NCBI GenBank assembly: GCA_963813635.1
Contig: CAWEZO010000007.1
Location: 682,001 to 746,000, forward strand
DNA length: 64,000 nt
DNA from: JBBRZM01 sp963813635
GTDB lineage: Bacteria; Actinomycetota; Acidimicrobiia; IMCC26256; JBBRZM01
Reading direction: 5' to 3'
The position numbers were made by a program, and so were the translations under genes. Within the stretch, counting starts at the first letter, position 1. Every line of letters starts with the position of its first letter. Shown piece after piece: positions 8,627 through 17,280 of this stretch. The notes beneath the pieces were generated by a model. The model did no database searches, was not told the origin of the DNA, and worked only from the letters and a program-made list of their open reading frames with translations.

Positions 8627-10189
8627 TCAGCGCGACGTGCCGGTCGGCGAGGCGGCCGGGTGCACGAGCTGGTGCTTCATCACCTTCCCGGTCGCGTTGC
8701 GCGGGAGCTCGTCGACGAACGTGATCTGACGCGGTCGCTTGTAATCCGCGAGGCGTTCCGCGCAGAAGGCCTTCAGCTGCTCATCGGTCAGAGGCGCGCC
8801 CGGATTGCGCACAACGAACGCAGCAACGTCTTCGCCGAGCACGTCGTGCGGCACGCCGACGACCGCGACCTCGCGCACTGCAGGATGCTCGAGGATCGCG
8901 GCCTCGACATCGGTCGCGTAGATGTTGTTGCCACCGCGGATGATCATGTCCTTCTTGCGGCCGACGATGTAGAGGTAGCCGTCCTCGTCGAGGTAGCCGA
9001 GGTCACCGCTGCGCAGCCAGCCGTCAGTGGTCCATGTGCTCGCGGTGGCGGCGTCGTCCTTGTAGTACTCGCGCTGCTTGCCCGGCATTCGGGTGAAGAT
9101 CTCGCCCACCTCGCGCGGCGCGCAGTCGTCGCCGGCTTCGTCGACGATCTTGGTCTCCGTCGGTGCAATCGCTTTGCCGACCGAACCGACCCGCTTCGCG
9201 ACCTCGGCGCCGGGCATGACGATGAACGCGGCGCCGGCCTCCGTCATGCCGTAGGAGTTGGAGACGACCGCGTCGGGCAGACGTGCTTGTAGCGCGAGCT
9301 GCGTCGCGGCCGCGACCGGCGCACTGCCGATCGACACCATCGCCAGACTCGACAGGTCGCGGCGCTCGAAATCGGGATGCGCGACGATCAGCTCGGCCAT
9401 GGCCGGCACGATCAGTGTCATGGCCGGACGGTCACGTTCGACGATCTCCAACCAGCGGCCGGCGTCGAACTTCGGCAGGTAGATCGCGGTGAGTCCCATC
9501 TTCATCGGGTTGTAGATGAACGCGATGCCCGCGAACGTGAAGAGCGGCGCGCCGTGCAGCCAACTGTCGCCCGTCCAGTTGGGCACCATGTTGGGAATCG
9601 TGCCCACATTGCGGTGCCGTACCGCGACTCCCTTGGGCAGGCCGGTGGTGCCGGAGGTGTACATGATGTCGGCGAGGTCATCGAGCGCGACCGTCACTTG
9701 ATAGTCACTGCGGTCGGTCCGGAGCACGTCGTGCCAGCCGGTCGCGTCGTCGGACGGGCCGTCGACACTGACGAGGAGCTCGAGTGACGGCACCTTGGCG
9801 CGAATCTCGCGCAAGGTGGGGAGCAACGCGTCACAGGTGATCGCCGCGCGAATCTCCGCGTGGCCGAGAATGACGGTGAGCTCGCGCGCCGTGAGCCGGA
9901 CGTTGCCGGGTACGGCGACCGCACCGGCCTTGTGCACCGCGGCGTACGCGACGATCCAGCGCAACGGGTACTCGCTCGGCATGTACACCGACACGCGGTC
10001 GCCGTGCTCGATGCCCCGGGCGGTGAGGCCGCGCGCCAATTGGTTGGATTGCTCGTCCCACTCGCGAAATGTGATCCACTCGTCCTTGTCGAGATCGCGG
10101 TACGCGATCTCGTCGGGCCAGCGCCCGGCCATGAAACGGAGCTGATCCTCTTGGAGCTCGCCCAAGGCATCGGGTCGCATCGCAGCCAT
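8627..10189 (-). CDS. FadD-type acyl-CoA ligase
   Basis: 520-residue ANL-superfamily ligase with intact motifs: phosphate loop MYTSGTTGLPKG (about 176-187), SNSYGMTEAGAAF, TDGWLRSGDLGYLDEDGY, the hinge GRKKDMIIRGGNNIYATDVE and the catalytic Lys in PRNATGKVMKH near 505. It would activate a carboxylate with ATP and CoA. It starts six bases after the SDR stop, so SDR-FadD form an operon whose promoter contains operator copy 2. Substrate class (fatty acid, steroid side chain or ring-derived acid) cannot be told from sequence alone. Confidence 0.88.
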   Translation of the reverse strand: MAAMRPDALGELQEDQLRFMAGRWPDEIAYRDLDKDEWITFREWDEQSNQLARGLTARGIEHGDRVSVYMPSEYPLRWIVAYAAVHKAGAVAVPGNVRLTARELTVILGHAEIRAAITCDALLPTLREIRAKVPSLELLVSVDGPSDDATGWHDVLRTDRSDYQVTVALDDLADIMYTSGTTGLPKGVAVRHRNVGTIPNMVPNWTGDSWLHGAPLFTFAGIAFIYNPMKMGLTAIYLPKFDAGRWLEIVERDRPAMTLIVPAMAELIVAHPDFERRDLSSLAMVSIGSAPVAAATQLALQARLPDAVVSNSYGMTEAGAAFIVMPGAEVAKRVGSVGKAIAPTETKIVDEAGDDCAPREVGEIFTRMPGKQREYYKDDAATASTWTTDGWLRSGDLGYLDEDGYLYIVGRKKDMIIRGGNNIYATDVEAAILEHPAVREVAVVGVPHDVLGEDVAAFVVRNPGAPLTDEQLKAFCAERLADYKRPRQITFVDELPRNATGKVMKHQLVHPAASPTGTSR

Positions 10190-10194
10190 GATGC

Positions 10195-11115
10195 TCAGAG
10201 CCCGAAGCCCATCTTGGGAATCTTGCGGCTGTACGCGCCGGGGAAGAGGTCATCTTTCTTGGCGACGAGCTCCTCGGCGGTCCAGCGTTCGCCCTTGGCC
10301 AGCTCGCTGCCGATCGTCCACCCCTCCATGCGGTACACGTGATCGGCCCACGCGATCAGCACCTGGCCGCTCACGTCGGCGGCTTCGGGACTCGCGAGGA
10401 ACCCGACCACGGGCGCGATGTTGTCGGGGTGCCACTGGTCGAACTCGCCCTCCGATGCGCTCATGTAGTCGACGGCGCCGGGAACCGTGTCGGTGAGACG
10501 CGTGCGTGCCCGGGGCGCGACGCAGTTGACGGTCACGCCGTACTTCTTGAGCTCACGCGCCATCACGATCGTGAGCGACGCGATGCCGGCCTTCGCGGCG
10601 GCGTAGTTGCTCTGACCGGCTTGGCCGAAGAGACCCGACTCACTCGCGGTGTTGATAAGCCGCCCGTAGACCTCGTCGCCGGCCTTGGCGCGATCGCGCC
10701 AGTGCTTGGCCGCGAAATGCGAGGGCGCGAAATGGCCCTTCAAGTGCACGGTGATGACGGCATCGAACTCGGCCTCGGTCATGTTGAAGCTCATCCCGTC
10801 GCGCAGGATGCCGGCGTTGTTGACCAGCACGTTGAGATCGCCATAGGTGTCGATCGCCTGACCGACGAGACACTCGGCGCCGTGCCAGGTGGCGACGTCG
10901 TCGTAGTTGGCGACCGCGATGCCGCCGGCAGCCGCGATCTCGTCGACGACCTGCTGCGCCGGCGTGGTGTCGTGACCGTCACCTTCGCGGGCGACGCCGA
11001 GGTCGTTGACGACGACTTGCGCGCCCTCGGACGCGAGCAGCATCGCCTCGCCGCGCCCGATCCCGCGGCCGGCGCCGGTGACGATGGCAACCTGGCCGTG
11101 GAGAAGACCAGCCAT
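10195..11115 (-). CDS. SDR, (3R)-hydroxyacyl-CoA dehydrogenase-like (HSD4B type)
   Basis: 306-residue SDR of the long form related to peroxisomal HSD17B4 and mycobacterial Rv3502c. It has VAIVTGAGRGIGRGEAMLLA, VVVNDLGVAREGDGHD, NNAGILRD and NTASESGLFGQAGQSNYAAA with the Tyr/Lys, then a C-terminal extension ending GAYSRKIPKMGFGL. This subfamily oxidises 3-hydroxyacyl-CoA formed by an enoyl-CoA hydratase. Two paralogues occur at 31739 and 35073. It leads the SDR-FadD operon and is divergent from a PHP-domain gene, with a perfect GACACGCGTGTC palindrome between them. Confidence 0.86.
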   Translation of the reverse strand: MAGLLHGQVAIVTGAGRGIGRGEAMLLASEGAQVVVNDLGVAREGDGHDTTPAQQVVDEIAAAGGIAVANYDDVATWHGAECLVGQAIDTYGDLNVLVNNAGILRDGMSFNMTEAEFDAVITVHLKGHFAPSHFAAKHWRDRAKAGDEVYGRLINTASESGLFGQAGQSNYAAAKAGIASLTIVMARELKKYGVTVNCVAPRARTRLTDTVPGAVDYMSASEGEFDQWHPDNIAPVVGFLASPEAADVSGQVLIAWADHVYRMEGWTIGSELAKGERWTAEELVAKKDDLFPGAYSRKIPKMGFGL

Positions 11116-11175
11116 AGAGTTTCCCCCTGCTCGCCGGGACCGGATTCTCCGAGTCGGCTGCGGCGGGCAACATTA

Positions 11176-11191
11176 CCGACACGCGTGTCAG
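11176..11191. promoter_or_regulatory. Putative operator palindrome, copy 2
   Basis: CCGACACGCGTGTCAG with a perfect 12-bp core GACACGCGTGTC (11178-11189). It matches the CTGAC-N6-GTCAG pattern with one substitution. It lies 60 bp upstream of the SDR start (11115) and 25 bp upstream of the PHP gene start (11217). Confidence 0.55.
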
Positions 11192-11216
11192 TTTCCACAA
11201 CGGGAGGGTCGCTCGC

Positions 11217-11873
11217 GTGCTGATCGATCTCCACGCGCACACGTCGCCCCGCTCGTCGTGCAGCCGCACGACGCTCGAGGAGCTTGTCGCGACCGCCCGT
11301 GCCCGCGGGCTCGACGCGCTCTGCATCACCGAGCACGACGTGATGTGGCCCGACGACGAGCTGGCCGACGCCTCACGCATGCTCGATTTCCCATTGATTC
11401 CCGGCGTCGAGCTGTCCACCGACGTCGGCCATGTGCTGGCGTTCGGTCCGTTGTCGAAGGCGTTGTGGCGCAGCTACCGGTTCGACGAGCTGCTCCAAGA
11501 AGTCGAGCACGGTGACACCGCGCTCGTGCTGCCGCACCCCGTCCGCAACACCGCGGGGGAGCGGGCGCTACGCGGCGGACGGATCGCGCCGACGCCGGTG
11601 CAGGTCGCAACGACGGCACCATGGAGCGCCGTGCATGCGATCGAAGCGGCAAGCACGCAGACGACGGCCGTCGAGCACGCGCTCACGGCCGCAGCGCTCG
11701 AGGTCGTGCCGCGGCCGGCCGTCGGCGCGAGCGACGCACACGCGCCCGGCCGTGCCGGCGCCTACGCGACCCGGCTCGACGGCATAGTGCACACCGCACG
11801 CGAGCTGGCCGCCGAGATCCGCGCCGGCCACGTACGTCCCGTGACGATCAGTGACCAGCCTGCGGGCGACTAG
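11217..11873 (+). CDS. PHP-domain metal-dependent phosphoesterase
   Basis: 218-residue PHP protein: DLHAHTSPRSSCS with the HxH at residues 5-7, TEHD near 41, PGVELST near 63, LPHPVRN near 103 and the C-terminal SDAHAPG metal ligands near 180. The family hydrolyses phosphomonoesters or nucleotide phosphates with three metals (TrpH/YciV-like). Start GTG 11217 has GGGAGGG seven to ten bases upstream. It shares a divergent promoter with the SDR-FadD operon. Its role in a catabolic island is not evident. Confidence 0.82.
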   Translation: MLIDLHAHTSPRSSCSRTTLEELVATARARGLDALCITEHDVMWPDDELADASRMLDFPLIPGVELSTDVGHVLAFGPLSKALWRSYRFDELLQEVEHGDTALVLPHPVRNTAGERALRGGRIAPTPVQVATTAPWSAVHAIEAASTQTTAVEHALTAAALEVVPRPAVGASDAHAPGRAGAYATRLDGIVHTARELAAEIRAGHVRPVTISDQPAGD

Positions 11874-11900
11874 CGCGCGGCCTGCACCGGCCGCGCTCCG

Positions 11901-11947
11901 TTCCGGGCAGAGTTTTCGACCGTAGCGGTCGATAACTCATTTCAGAA
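11901..11947. repeat. 47-bp palindromic dispersed repeat, copy 1
   Basis: A near-perfect dyad: TTCCGGG, two bases, GAGTT, T, TCGACCG, loop TAG, CGGTCGA, T, AACTC, two bases, then TTCAGAA. The same 47 bp recur at 33433-33479 with two differences at the penultimate block. RNA or single-stranded DNA could fold as a stem of about 20 pairs. It lies between the PHP gene stop and the thiolase. Confidence 0.85.
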
Positions 11948-11990
11948 GCCGGGAGGTACGATGGCGGCTCCACGAACCTGGGAGGACGCC

Positions 11991-13169
11991 ATGGGCGACG
12001 CCGTCATCGTTTCCGCTGTCCGTACCGCGATCGGCACCGCGCGCAAGGGCACGCTCGTCGACGTGAGCGCGTTCGACCTCGGGAGAGAAGCGCTCGGCGA
12101 GGCCTTGAAGCGCTCGGGGATCCCCGGTGACGACGTCGACGACATCCAGCTCGGCGAAGTGATGCAAGGTGGCGGCGACATCGCCCGGTACGCCGCCGTC
12201 GAGCTCGGCCTCACGCACGTGCCCGGCGTCGCGACCCAGCGTCACTGCGCTTCGGGCATGGCCGCGGTGCAGGGCGCAGCCGCGAGCATTCGCGCCGGCA
12301 TGGACACCGTGGTGATCGCAGGGGGCACCGAGTCGACCTCGACCACGCCGAGCAGCATCAAGCGGGTGCTCGGCACCGACGAGATGGCGCCGTGGATGTC
12401 GCCCAGTCACCCCGAGACCCCCGACGCGCCGGCGTTCGACATGTCGATCACGGTCGGCTGGAACACCGCGCAGCTGGCCAACGTCACCCGCGAAGAGATG
12501 GACCACTGGGCCTACGAGTCGCACATGCGGGCGGTGAGCGCGACCGACGACGGGCGTTTCGAAGAGGAGATCTTCCCGATCGAGGTCTTGCGACGCGACG
12601 GCGAGACCATCGTGTTCAAGGTCGACGAGCACCCTCGACGAGGCACGTCCATGGAGAAGCTCGCGTCGCTCCCGCCGTTGCATCCGGAGATCGAGGGGTT
12701 CTCGATCACCGCCGGCAACGCGTCGGGCATCAACGACGGCAGTGCGGCGATGATGATCGTCGATGCGGAGTACGCGGCCGCGGACGGGCTCCAACCGCTC
12801 GCGGTGATCAAGTCGTGGGCGTCGGCGGGAGTGCCACCGGCAGAGACGGGCCTCGGGCCGACCCACGCGATCCCCAAGGCGCTCTCGCGCGCCGGGCTCA
12901 CCACCGGCGACGTCCAGTTGGTCGAGATCAACGAGGCATTCGCGTCGATGGCGGTCGCGTCGAGCCGCATCCTCGGCTTCGATCACGACATCGTCAACGT
13001 CAACGGCAGCGGCTGCAGCCTCGGTCACCCCATCGCGTGCACCGGCGCCCGCATGATCGTGACCCTGGTGCACGAGCTGCGCCGGCGCGGCGGCGGGCTC
13101 GGCGTCGCGAGCATGTGCGCCGGCGGCGGCATGGGCTCCGCCACCGTGCTCGAAGTGATGCCCGGCTAA
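11991..13169 (+). CDS. Thiolase family acetyl-CoA acetyltransferase
   Basis: Degradative-type thiolase, 392 residues from ATG 11991 (SD GGGAGGA); an upstream in-frame ATG 11961, also with GGGAGG, would add ten residues. The family start DAVIVSAVRTAIGTARKG follows directly. Catalytic Cys is in QRHCASGM (about 86), the His in GSGCSLGHPIACTG, and the second Cys in MCAGGGMGS. It cleaves 3-ketoacyl-CoA to acetyl-CoA and a shortened acyl-CoA. It stands alone downstream of the palindromic repeat. Its TAA stop overlaps the TAG stop of the convergent methyltransferase. Confidence 0.88.
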   Translation: MGDAVIVSAVRTAIGTARKGTLVDVSAFDLGREALGEALKRSGIPGDDVDDIQLGEVMQGGGDIARYAAVELGLTHVPGVATQRHCASGMAAVQGAAASIRAGMDTVVIAGGTESTSTTPSSIKRVLGTDEMAPWMSPSHPETPDAPAFDMSITVGWNTAQLANVTREEMDHWAYESHMRAVSATDDGRFEEEIFPIEVLRRDGETIVFKVDEHPRRGTSMEKLASLPPLHPEIEGFSITAGNASGINDGSAAMMIVDAEYAAADGLQPLAVIKSWASAGVPPAETGLGPTHAIPKALSRAGLTTGDVQLVEINEAFASMAVASSRILGFDHDIVNVNGSGCSLGHPIACTGARMIVTLVHELRRRGGGLGVASMCAGGGMGSATVLEVMPG

Positions 13170-13964
13170 CCGACGCGGGCGTCGAGCACCAGGAGGCCCG
13201 GCACGAGCGGGCCGGGTGCCGGCCCCACGGCTTCGCGGAGGGCGCGCCTCAGGCGCGCCCAGGGTCGCGTCGTCGAGCCCCTCGACGAACGGCTCGTACA
13301 TCGGCATCGAGAGCCGCCAGACGACGATGGCTTCGGCGGTGCGCACCTGCACGTCCGCGCTGACCTCGTGGACGACGATATCGACGAGACCGGCTTCTCC
13401 GGCGAGGGCAGCGAGGCGGTCGGGGAACGCGCTCAACGGCTCCGTCTCGCGCTTCATCCGGTCGTACCACTCGGGCCGTTCGAAACCGAACGTCATGAGC
13501 GTGGACTCGATGACTTCCTTGGCGGCGAACGACCATCGGGCGTCGTACCCGACGCTCAGCACCGCTCCGCCCTCTCGGGTCACGCGGGCGGCTTCGACGA
13601 GCGCGTCGAGCGGTGCGTCAAGATGCGAGAGCACGAATGCGAACGCGCTCGCGTCGAAACTCTCGGGCGCGAATGGCATGGAGGCGGCATCGGCGTTCAC
13701 GGCGGGTGGACGGTCCTCGCGATCGACACGCAACATGGCGAAGAACAGATCGGCGCCGACGACCTCGGCTCCGGCCGCGAGCAACGCCGCGGTCGTTGCA
13801 CCCGTGCCCGCGCCGATATCGAGCACGCGTCTGCCGACCAGTGGCACGCGCACGGACGCGATGAGCGCGTCGGCCATGCGGCGATAGATCGCCGCCGGTC
13901 CGGACGCCCAGTTCGCCGCTCCCTCGTCATAGGCCTCGCGCAGGCGGCTCGCCGACTCGGTCAC
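13166..13964 (-). CDS. Class I SAM-dependent methyltransferase (one frameshift)
   Basis: UbiE/Methyltransf_11-type methyltransferase of about 265 residues. Motif I VLDIGAGTGATTAALLAAG is near 45, motif II VVGADLFFAMLRVDRED, and PESFDASAFAFVLSHLDAP motif III/post. GTG 13964 overlaps the stop of the phosphotransferase (GTGA). An extra base in the CCC at about 13258 breaks the frame; without it the gene ends LVPGLLVLDARVG at 13166, overlapping the thiolase stop codon. A hairpin GGGCGCGCC-TCA-GGCGCGCCC at 13240-13260 lies next to the indel. Substrate unknown. Confidence 0.8.
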
Positions 13965-14996
13965 GACAGGTGTCGCTCGCCCTCGACCGCCCGCTGCTCC
14001 CACCACTCGAGCTCCGGGCCGCGACCGCCGAGCGCCTTCTCCCAGCCGAATTGCACCATCGCGCCGAGCAGCGCGACCTCGAGCTGGTGCTCGAACCAGC
14101 CGGCGCTGTCGATGCCGTGACGTTCGAGAGCGGCGCGGTAGTCGCGGATCGCGTCCTTCTTCGAGTGGGGGAGTCGCGCGGTGTTCAGACAGAGGTACCA
14201 CGCGAACTCGACGCAGCCCGGCGCTGCACCCGGCGCTTCCCAGTCGAACAGCACCGTGCGGCCGGCATCGTCGGTGCCGAGGTTGCCGAACTTCCAGTTG
14301 CCGTGAATCAGCGTCGTCGGTGTGTCGCCGTACGCGTCGATCAGCGGTGACGGATCGAGCGCGAGTGGCATCACGATTTTCGCCAGTGTGGGCGCGAGCC
14401 CCGGCAGGAGATCCCAACCACGACCCATCAGCGGAGGGATGAACGCGTCAGAGTCGAGCGCGACCTCGGTCTCGATCATCCACGGCGACGCTTCCATGTA
14501 GCGGTTGGCCATCGGGGTGAGGCCGAAGCGGTCTTCGAAGTCCCAGAACCGGGCCTGCATCTGCGCCATGTGGTCGAGGAAGCCGAGATGCTGCTCGAGC
14601 GAGATCGGTTCGTCGCCTTCAGGGACCGTCCACTTGCCGATGTCGCGCATGAGCACGATGGTCTGCTTGCCGCCGGGTCCGATGTCGGGATCGTGCGCGC
14701 AGCCCACGATCGGCTGGTTGATGCACTCGGGCAGGGCGTCGAGGATGCCGTGCTCCCAGAGCTGTAGCGTCTTGCACCCGAGGTCACCGACGCAGCGCAT
14801 CGTCCAGTCGTCGTCGAAGCTCATCCACTTCGCGACGTAGGGCTCCCCGTCGATGACGACCCGCTCCATGCGGGCACCCGACTTCGAATCGGTGTGCGAC
14901 ATCGGCCTACGGTCGGTCGCCCCGGCGAGGAGCTCGGCCTCCGAGCGCGCGACCGGTGCGGGGCGTGAAGGTGAGCGCTTCCTGGCGAGTGGCCAT
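13961..14996 (-). CDS. Aminoglycoside phosphotransferase-family kinase-like protein
   Basis: APH/choline-kinase fold. The catalytic loop LIHGNWKFGNLGTDDAGR (HGxxxxxN) is followed by VLFDWEAPGAAPG (the DFG-like D), with EFAWYL after. The N-lobe has the Lys strand VIDGEPYVAKWMSFDDDW. The body frame is open from 14915 or so. An ATG at 14996 with GGAGGA seven bases upstream starts MATRQEALTFTP and joins the body after one inserted base near 14960, so I take 14996. The first catalytic Asp is replaced by Asn (HGNW in place of HGD), so kinase activity is uncertain. Overlaps the methyltransferase start by four bases. Confidence 0.75.
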
Positions 14997-15110
14997 AGGT
15001 GCTTCCTCCGAATCGTCCGACGGGCGACATTGCACAGGCTGACGGAGCCGGCCACGCGCCGCAAGTGGTGTGGGCACATCCCGGCGGGCTCACGACGCTT
15101 CGTTCACTAG

Positions 15111-15887
15111 ATTGCACTCATCGACGCCGACCTTGCATTCGCGCTCCACCTGGCCGACGCCGCCGATGCGATCAGTGCGGCCCGCTTTCGGGCGAGTGAT
15201 CTCGTCGTGGAGACGAAGCCCGACGCGACACCGGTCACGGAAGCTGACCGGGCCGTCGAACAGGAGCTGCGGTCTCGGATCAACGCCGACCGTCCCGGTG
15301 ACGCGATCGTCGGCGAAGAATTCGGTGCAGCAGGCGACGCCGATCGGCGCTGGATCATCGACCCGATCGACGCCACGAAGAACTATCTGCGCGGCATCCC
15401 GGTGTGGGCGACGCTGATCGCGCTCGAGCACGGTGACGAGCTCGTCCTCGGTGTCGTCTCGGCCCCGGCGCTCGGCCGCCGTTGGTGGGCGTCTCGGGGC
15501 GACGGTGCCTACCTGAACGGCGAGTCGATCCACGTATCGGGTGTGCGCCATCTCGACAAGGCACACGTCGCGTACGACGACATCGCCGGCTTCGATCACA
15601 TCGGCCATGCCGACGAGTTCCTCGCCCTCTGCCGTCAGTGCGCGCGCACGAGAGGCTTCGGCGATTTCTGGTCGCACATGCTCGTCGCCGAAGGCGCGGT
15701 CGACATTGCGATCGAGCCCGAGGGATTGAAGGTGTGGGACCTCGCGCCGTTGCTCGTGATCGTCGAGGAGGCCGGTGGCCGGTTCACCGACATCACGGGC
15801 CATCGCCGTGCCGACGGCGGCAGCGCGGTCGCGACCAACGGTCTGCTGCACGACGATGTGCTCGGGGTGCTCGGAGTCCCGGAGTGA
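15111..15887 (+). CDS. Inositol-monophosphatase family, HisN-like phosphatase
   Basis: Mg-dependent phosphatase of the IMPase superfamily, most like actinobacterial histidinol-phosphatase HisN. Metal-site blocks are VGEEFG (about 65), IIDPIDATKNYLRGIPVWA (DPIDxT) and a C-terminal VWDLAPLLVIVEEAGG. An in-frame TAG immediately precedes ATT 15111; no ATG or GTG exists until GTG 15204, which would remove the first helix. Either an ATT start is used or a base error hides the true start. The stop overlaps the GTG of the kinase gene (GTGA), so both are coupled. Confidence 0.78.
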   Translation: MALIDADLAFALHLADAADAISAARFRASDLVVETKPDATPVTEADRAVEQELRSRINADRPGDAIVGEEFGAAGDADRRWIIDPIDATKNYLRGIPVWATLIALEHGDELVLGVVSAPALGRRWWASRGDGAYLNGESIHVSGVRHLDKAHVAYDDIAGFDHIGHADEFLALCRQCARTRGFGDFWSHMLVAEGAVDIAIEPEGLKVWDLAPLLVIVEEAGGRFTDITGHRRADGGSAVATNGLLHDDVLGVLGVPE

Positions 15888-17206
15888 GCACACCGGTCAC
15901 GGTCGGGATCGACATCGGCACGTCGTCGGTGAAGGCGATCGCGGCTGATGGCGACGGCACCGTGGTCGCGGACGCACGGGTGGCGCACGACTTTCGGGTG
16001 CCGGCGCCCGACCGGTTCGAGCACGACGCCGCGGTCGCGTGGCACGCGGGGCCGCGCGCCGCGCTGACCGCGCTCGGCGACCTCGACATCAAAGGCGTGA
16101 GCGTCGCGGCGATGGTGCCGTCACTCACGGCGGTCGACGCCGCGGGCGTACCCATCAGCCCCGGTCTGCTGTACGGCGACGCTCGGGGCCGCACCACGTC
16201 GACCGGCAATCCGGTCGAGAGCGGTGAGCTGCTCGCGTTTCTCCGGTGGACGCTGCGCGAGGCACCCGACGCGCACGGGTACTGGCCGGCGCAGACCGTC
16301 GCGAACAACGCGCTCGCGGGAGAGCCGGTGCTCGACACGTCGACGGCCACGACCGCGTCGCCGCTGTTCGACTGGACGGCATGGGATCCGCAGCTCGCAG
16401 CCGACATCGGTGTGCGGGTCGACCAACTGCCGCGGCTCGTGCCTACCGGCTTCGAGTGCGGACGGGTCGGCGGTCCTGACGGGCCGGCACTCGGGTCGGG
16501 ATGTATCGACGCGCTGGCCGAGCAACTGGTCGCGGGCGCCGACGACGACGGCGACGTGCTCGTGATCCTCGGCACCACGCTCATCGTGTGGGCGGTCTCC
16601 GAGCGCAGCGACGAGGTGCCCGGACTCTTCACGATCCCGCACACCGCAGCCGGCAAGTACCTCGTCGGCGGACCGAGCAACGCGGGCGGCCTGTTCTGCA
16701 ACTGGGCCGCGAACCTGTTTGCCGACGTGCCCGGTCCGGCCGAACCGCACTCGGTGCCTGTCTGGGCGCCGTATCCGCGGGGCGAACGGGTGCCGTTCCA
16801 CGATCCGGATCGCCGTGCCGCGCTGGCCGATCTCAACCTGCTGCACGACGCGGTCGCGCTGCGGCGTTCGGTCTTCGAGGCATCGGGCTTCGTCGCGCGC
16901 CGCATGATCGACGCCGCCAACGTGGCGCCGCGTCGGATCGTCGCCACCGGTGGCGGGACGCGGGTCGACGAGTGGGTGCAGGCGCTGGCCGACTGCGCGG
17001 GCTTGCCGGTCGACTGTGTCGCCGTGCCCGAGGGTGGGGCGCTCGGCTCGGCGTGGCTGGCGCGCATCGCGGCCGGGCTCGAGGAGCCGTTGGCGATGAC
17101 GGACGGTCGGCGGTGGGCACGTGTGGGCAGGCGCGTCGAGCCCGACTCGGCGTGGGCCGAGCCGGTGGCCGAGCGCTACGAACGGTTCTTGCAGGTCGCG
17201 AAGTGA
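15884..17206 (+). CDS. FGGY-family carbohydrate kinase
   Basis: 440-residue sugar kinase of the FGGY (xylulokinase/gluconokinase) family: phosphate-1 loop TVGIDIGTSSVKAIAADGDG at the N-terminus, GVSVAAMVPSLTAVDAAG, the FGGY_C blocks ILGTTLIVW and GGPSNAGGLFCNW, and the adenosine-binding IVATGGGTRVDEWVQALADC. It phosphorylates a polyol or sugar with ATP. GTG 15884 overlaps the HisN-like stop. The pairing of a sugar kinase with an IMPase-type phosphatase suggests polyol or inositol phosphate metabolism, unrelated to the lipid genes around it. Confidence 0.85.
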   Translation: MSTPVTVGIDIGTSSVKAIAADGDGTVVADARVAHDFRVPAPDRFEHDAAVAWHAGPRAALTALGDLDIKGVSVAAMVPSLTAVDAAGVPISPGLLYGDARGRTTSTGNPVESGELLAFLRWTLREAPDAHGYWPAQTVANNALAGEPVLDTSTATTASPLFDWTAWDPQLAADIGVRVDQLPRLVPTGFECGRVGGPDGPALGSGCIDALAEQLVAGADDDGDVLVILGTTLIVWAVSERSDEVPGLFTIPHTAAGKYLVGGPSNAGGLFCNWAANLFADVPGPAEPHSVPVWAPYPRGERVPFHDPDRRAALADLNLLHDAVALRRSVFEASGFVARRMIDAANVAPRRIVATGGGTRVDEWVQALADCAGLPVDCVAVPEGGALGSAWLARIAAGLEEPLAMTDGRRWARVGRRVEPDSAWAEPVAERYERFLQVAK

Positions 17207-17237
17207 CCGGATCGGTGCACCACGTGGCATATGCCCG

Positions 17238-17257
17238 TATAATCTGACGCACGTCAG
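17238..17257 (+). promoter_or_regulatory. P450 promoter: TATAAT box abutting operator copy 3
   Basis: A consensus -10 hexamer TATAAT (17238-17243) is followed directly by the palindrome CTGACGCACGTCAG (17244-17257), which would cover +1. This is the short-spaced (N4) variant of the operator. Repressor binding would block open-complex formation or escape. The P450 GTG start follows 23 bp later. No clear -35 was seen. Confidence 0.6.
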
Positions 17258-17280
17258 CTTTCGCCCGGGTGGGGAGCACG

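Noticed and set aside
13240..13260. GGGCGCGCC-TCA-GGCGCGCCC hairpin as a terminator between thiolase and methyltransferase
   Set aside because: It lies inside the methyltransferase coding end once the frameshift is removed; the stop codons are at 13166-13169.
11937..14417. An 826-codon minus-strand open frame suggesting a giant fusion
   Set aside because: It is a methyltransferase frame running on through a frameshift into antisense of the thiolase.
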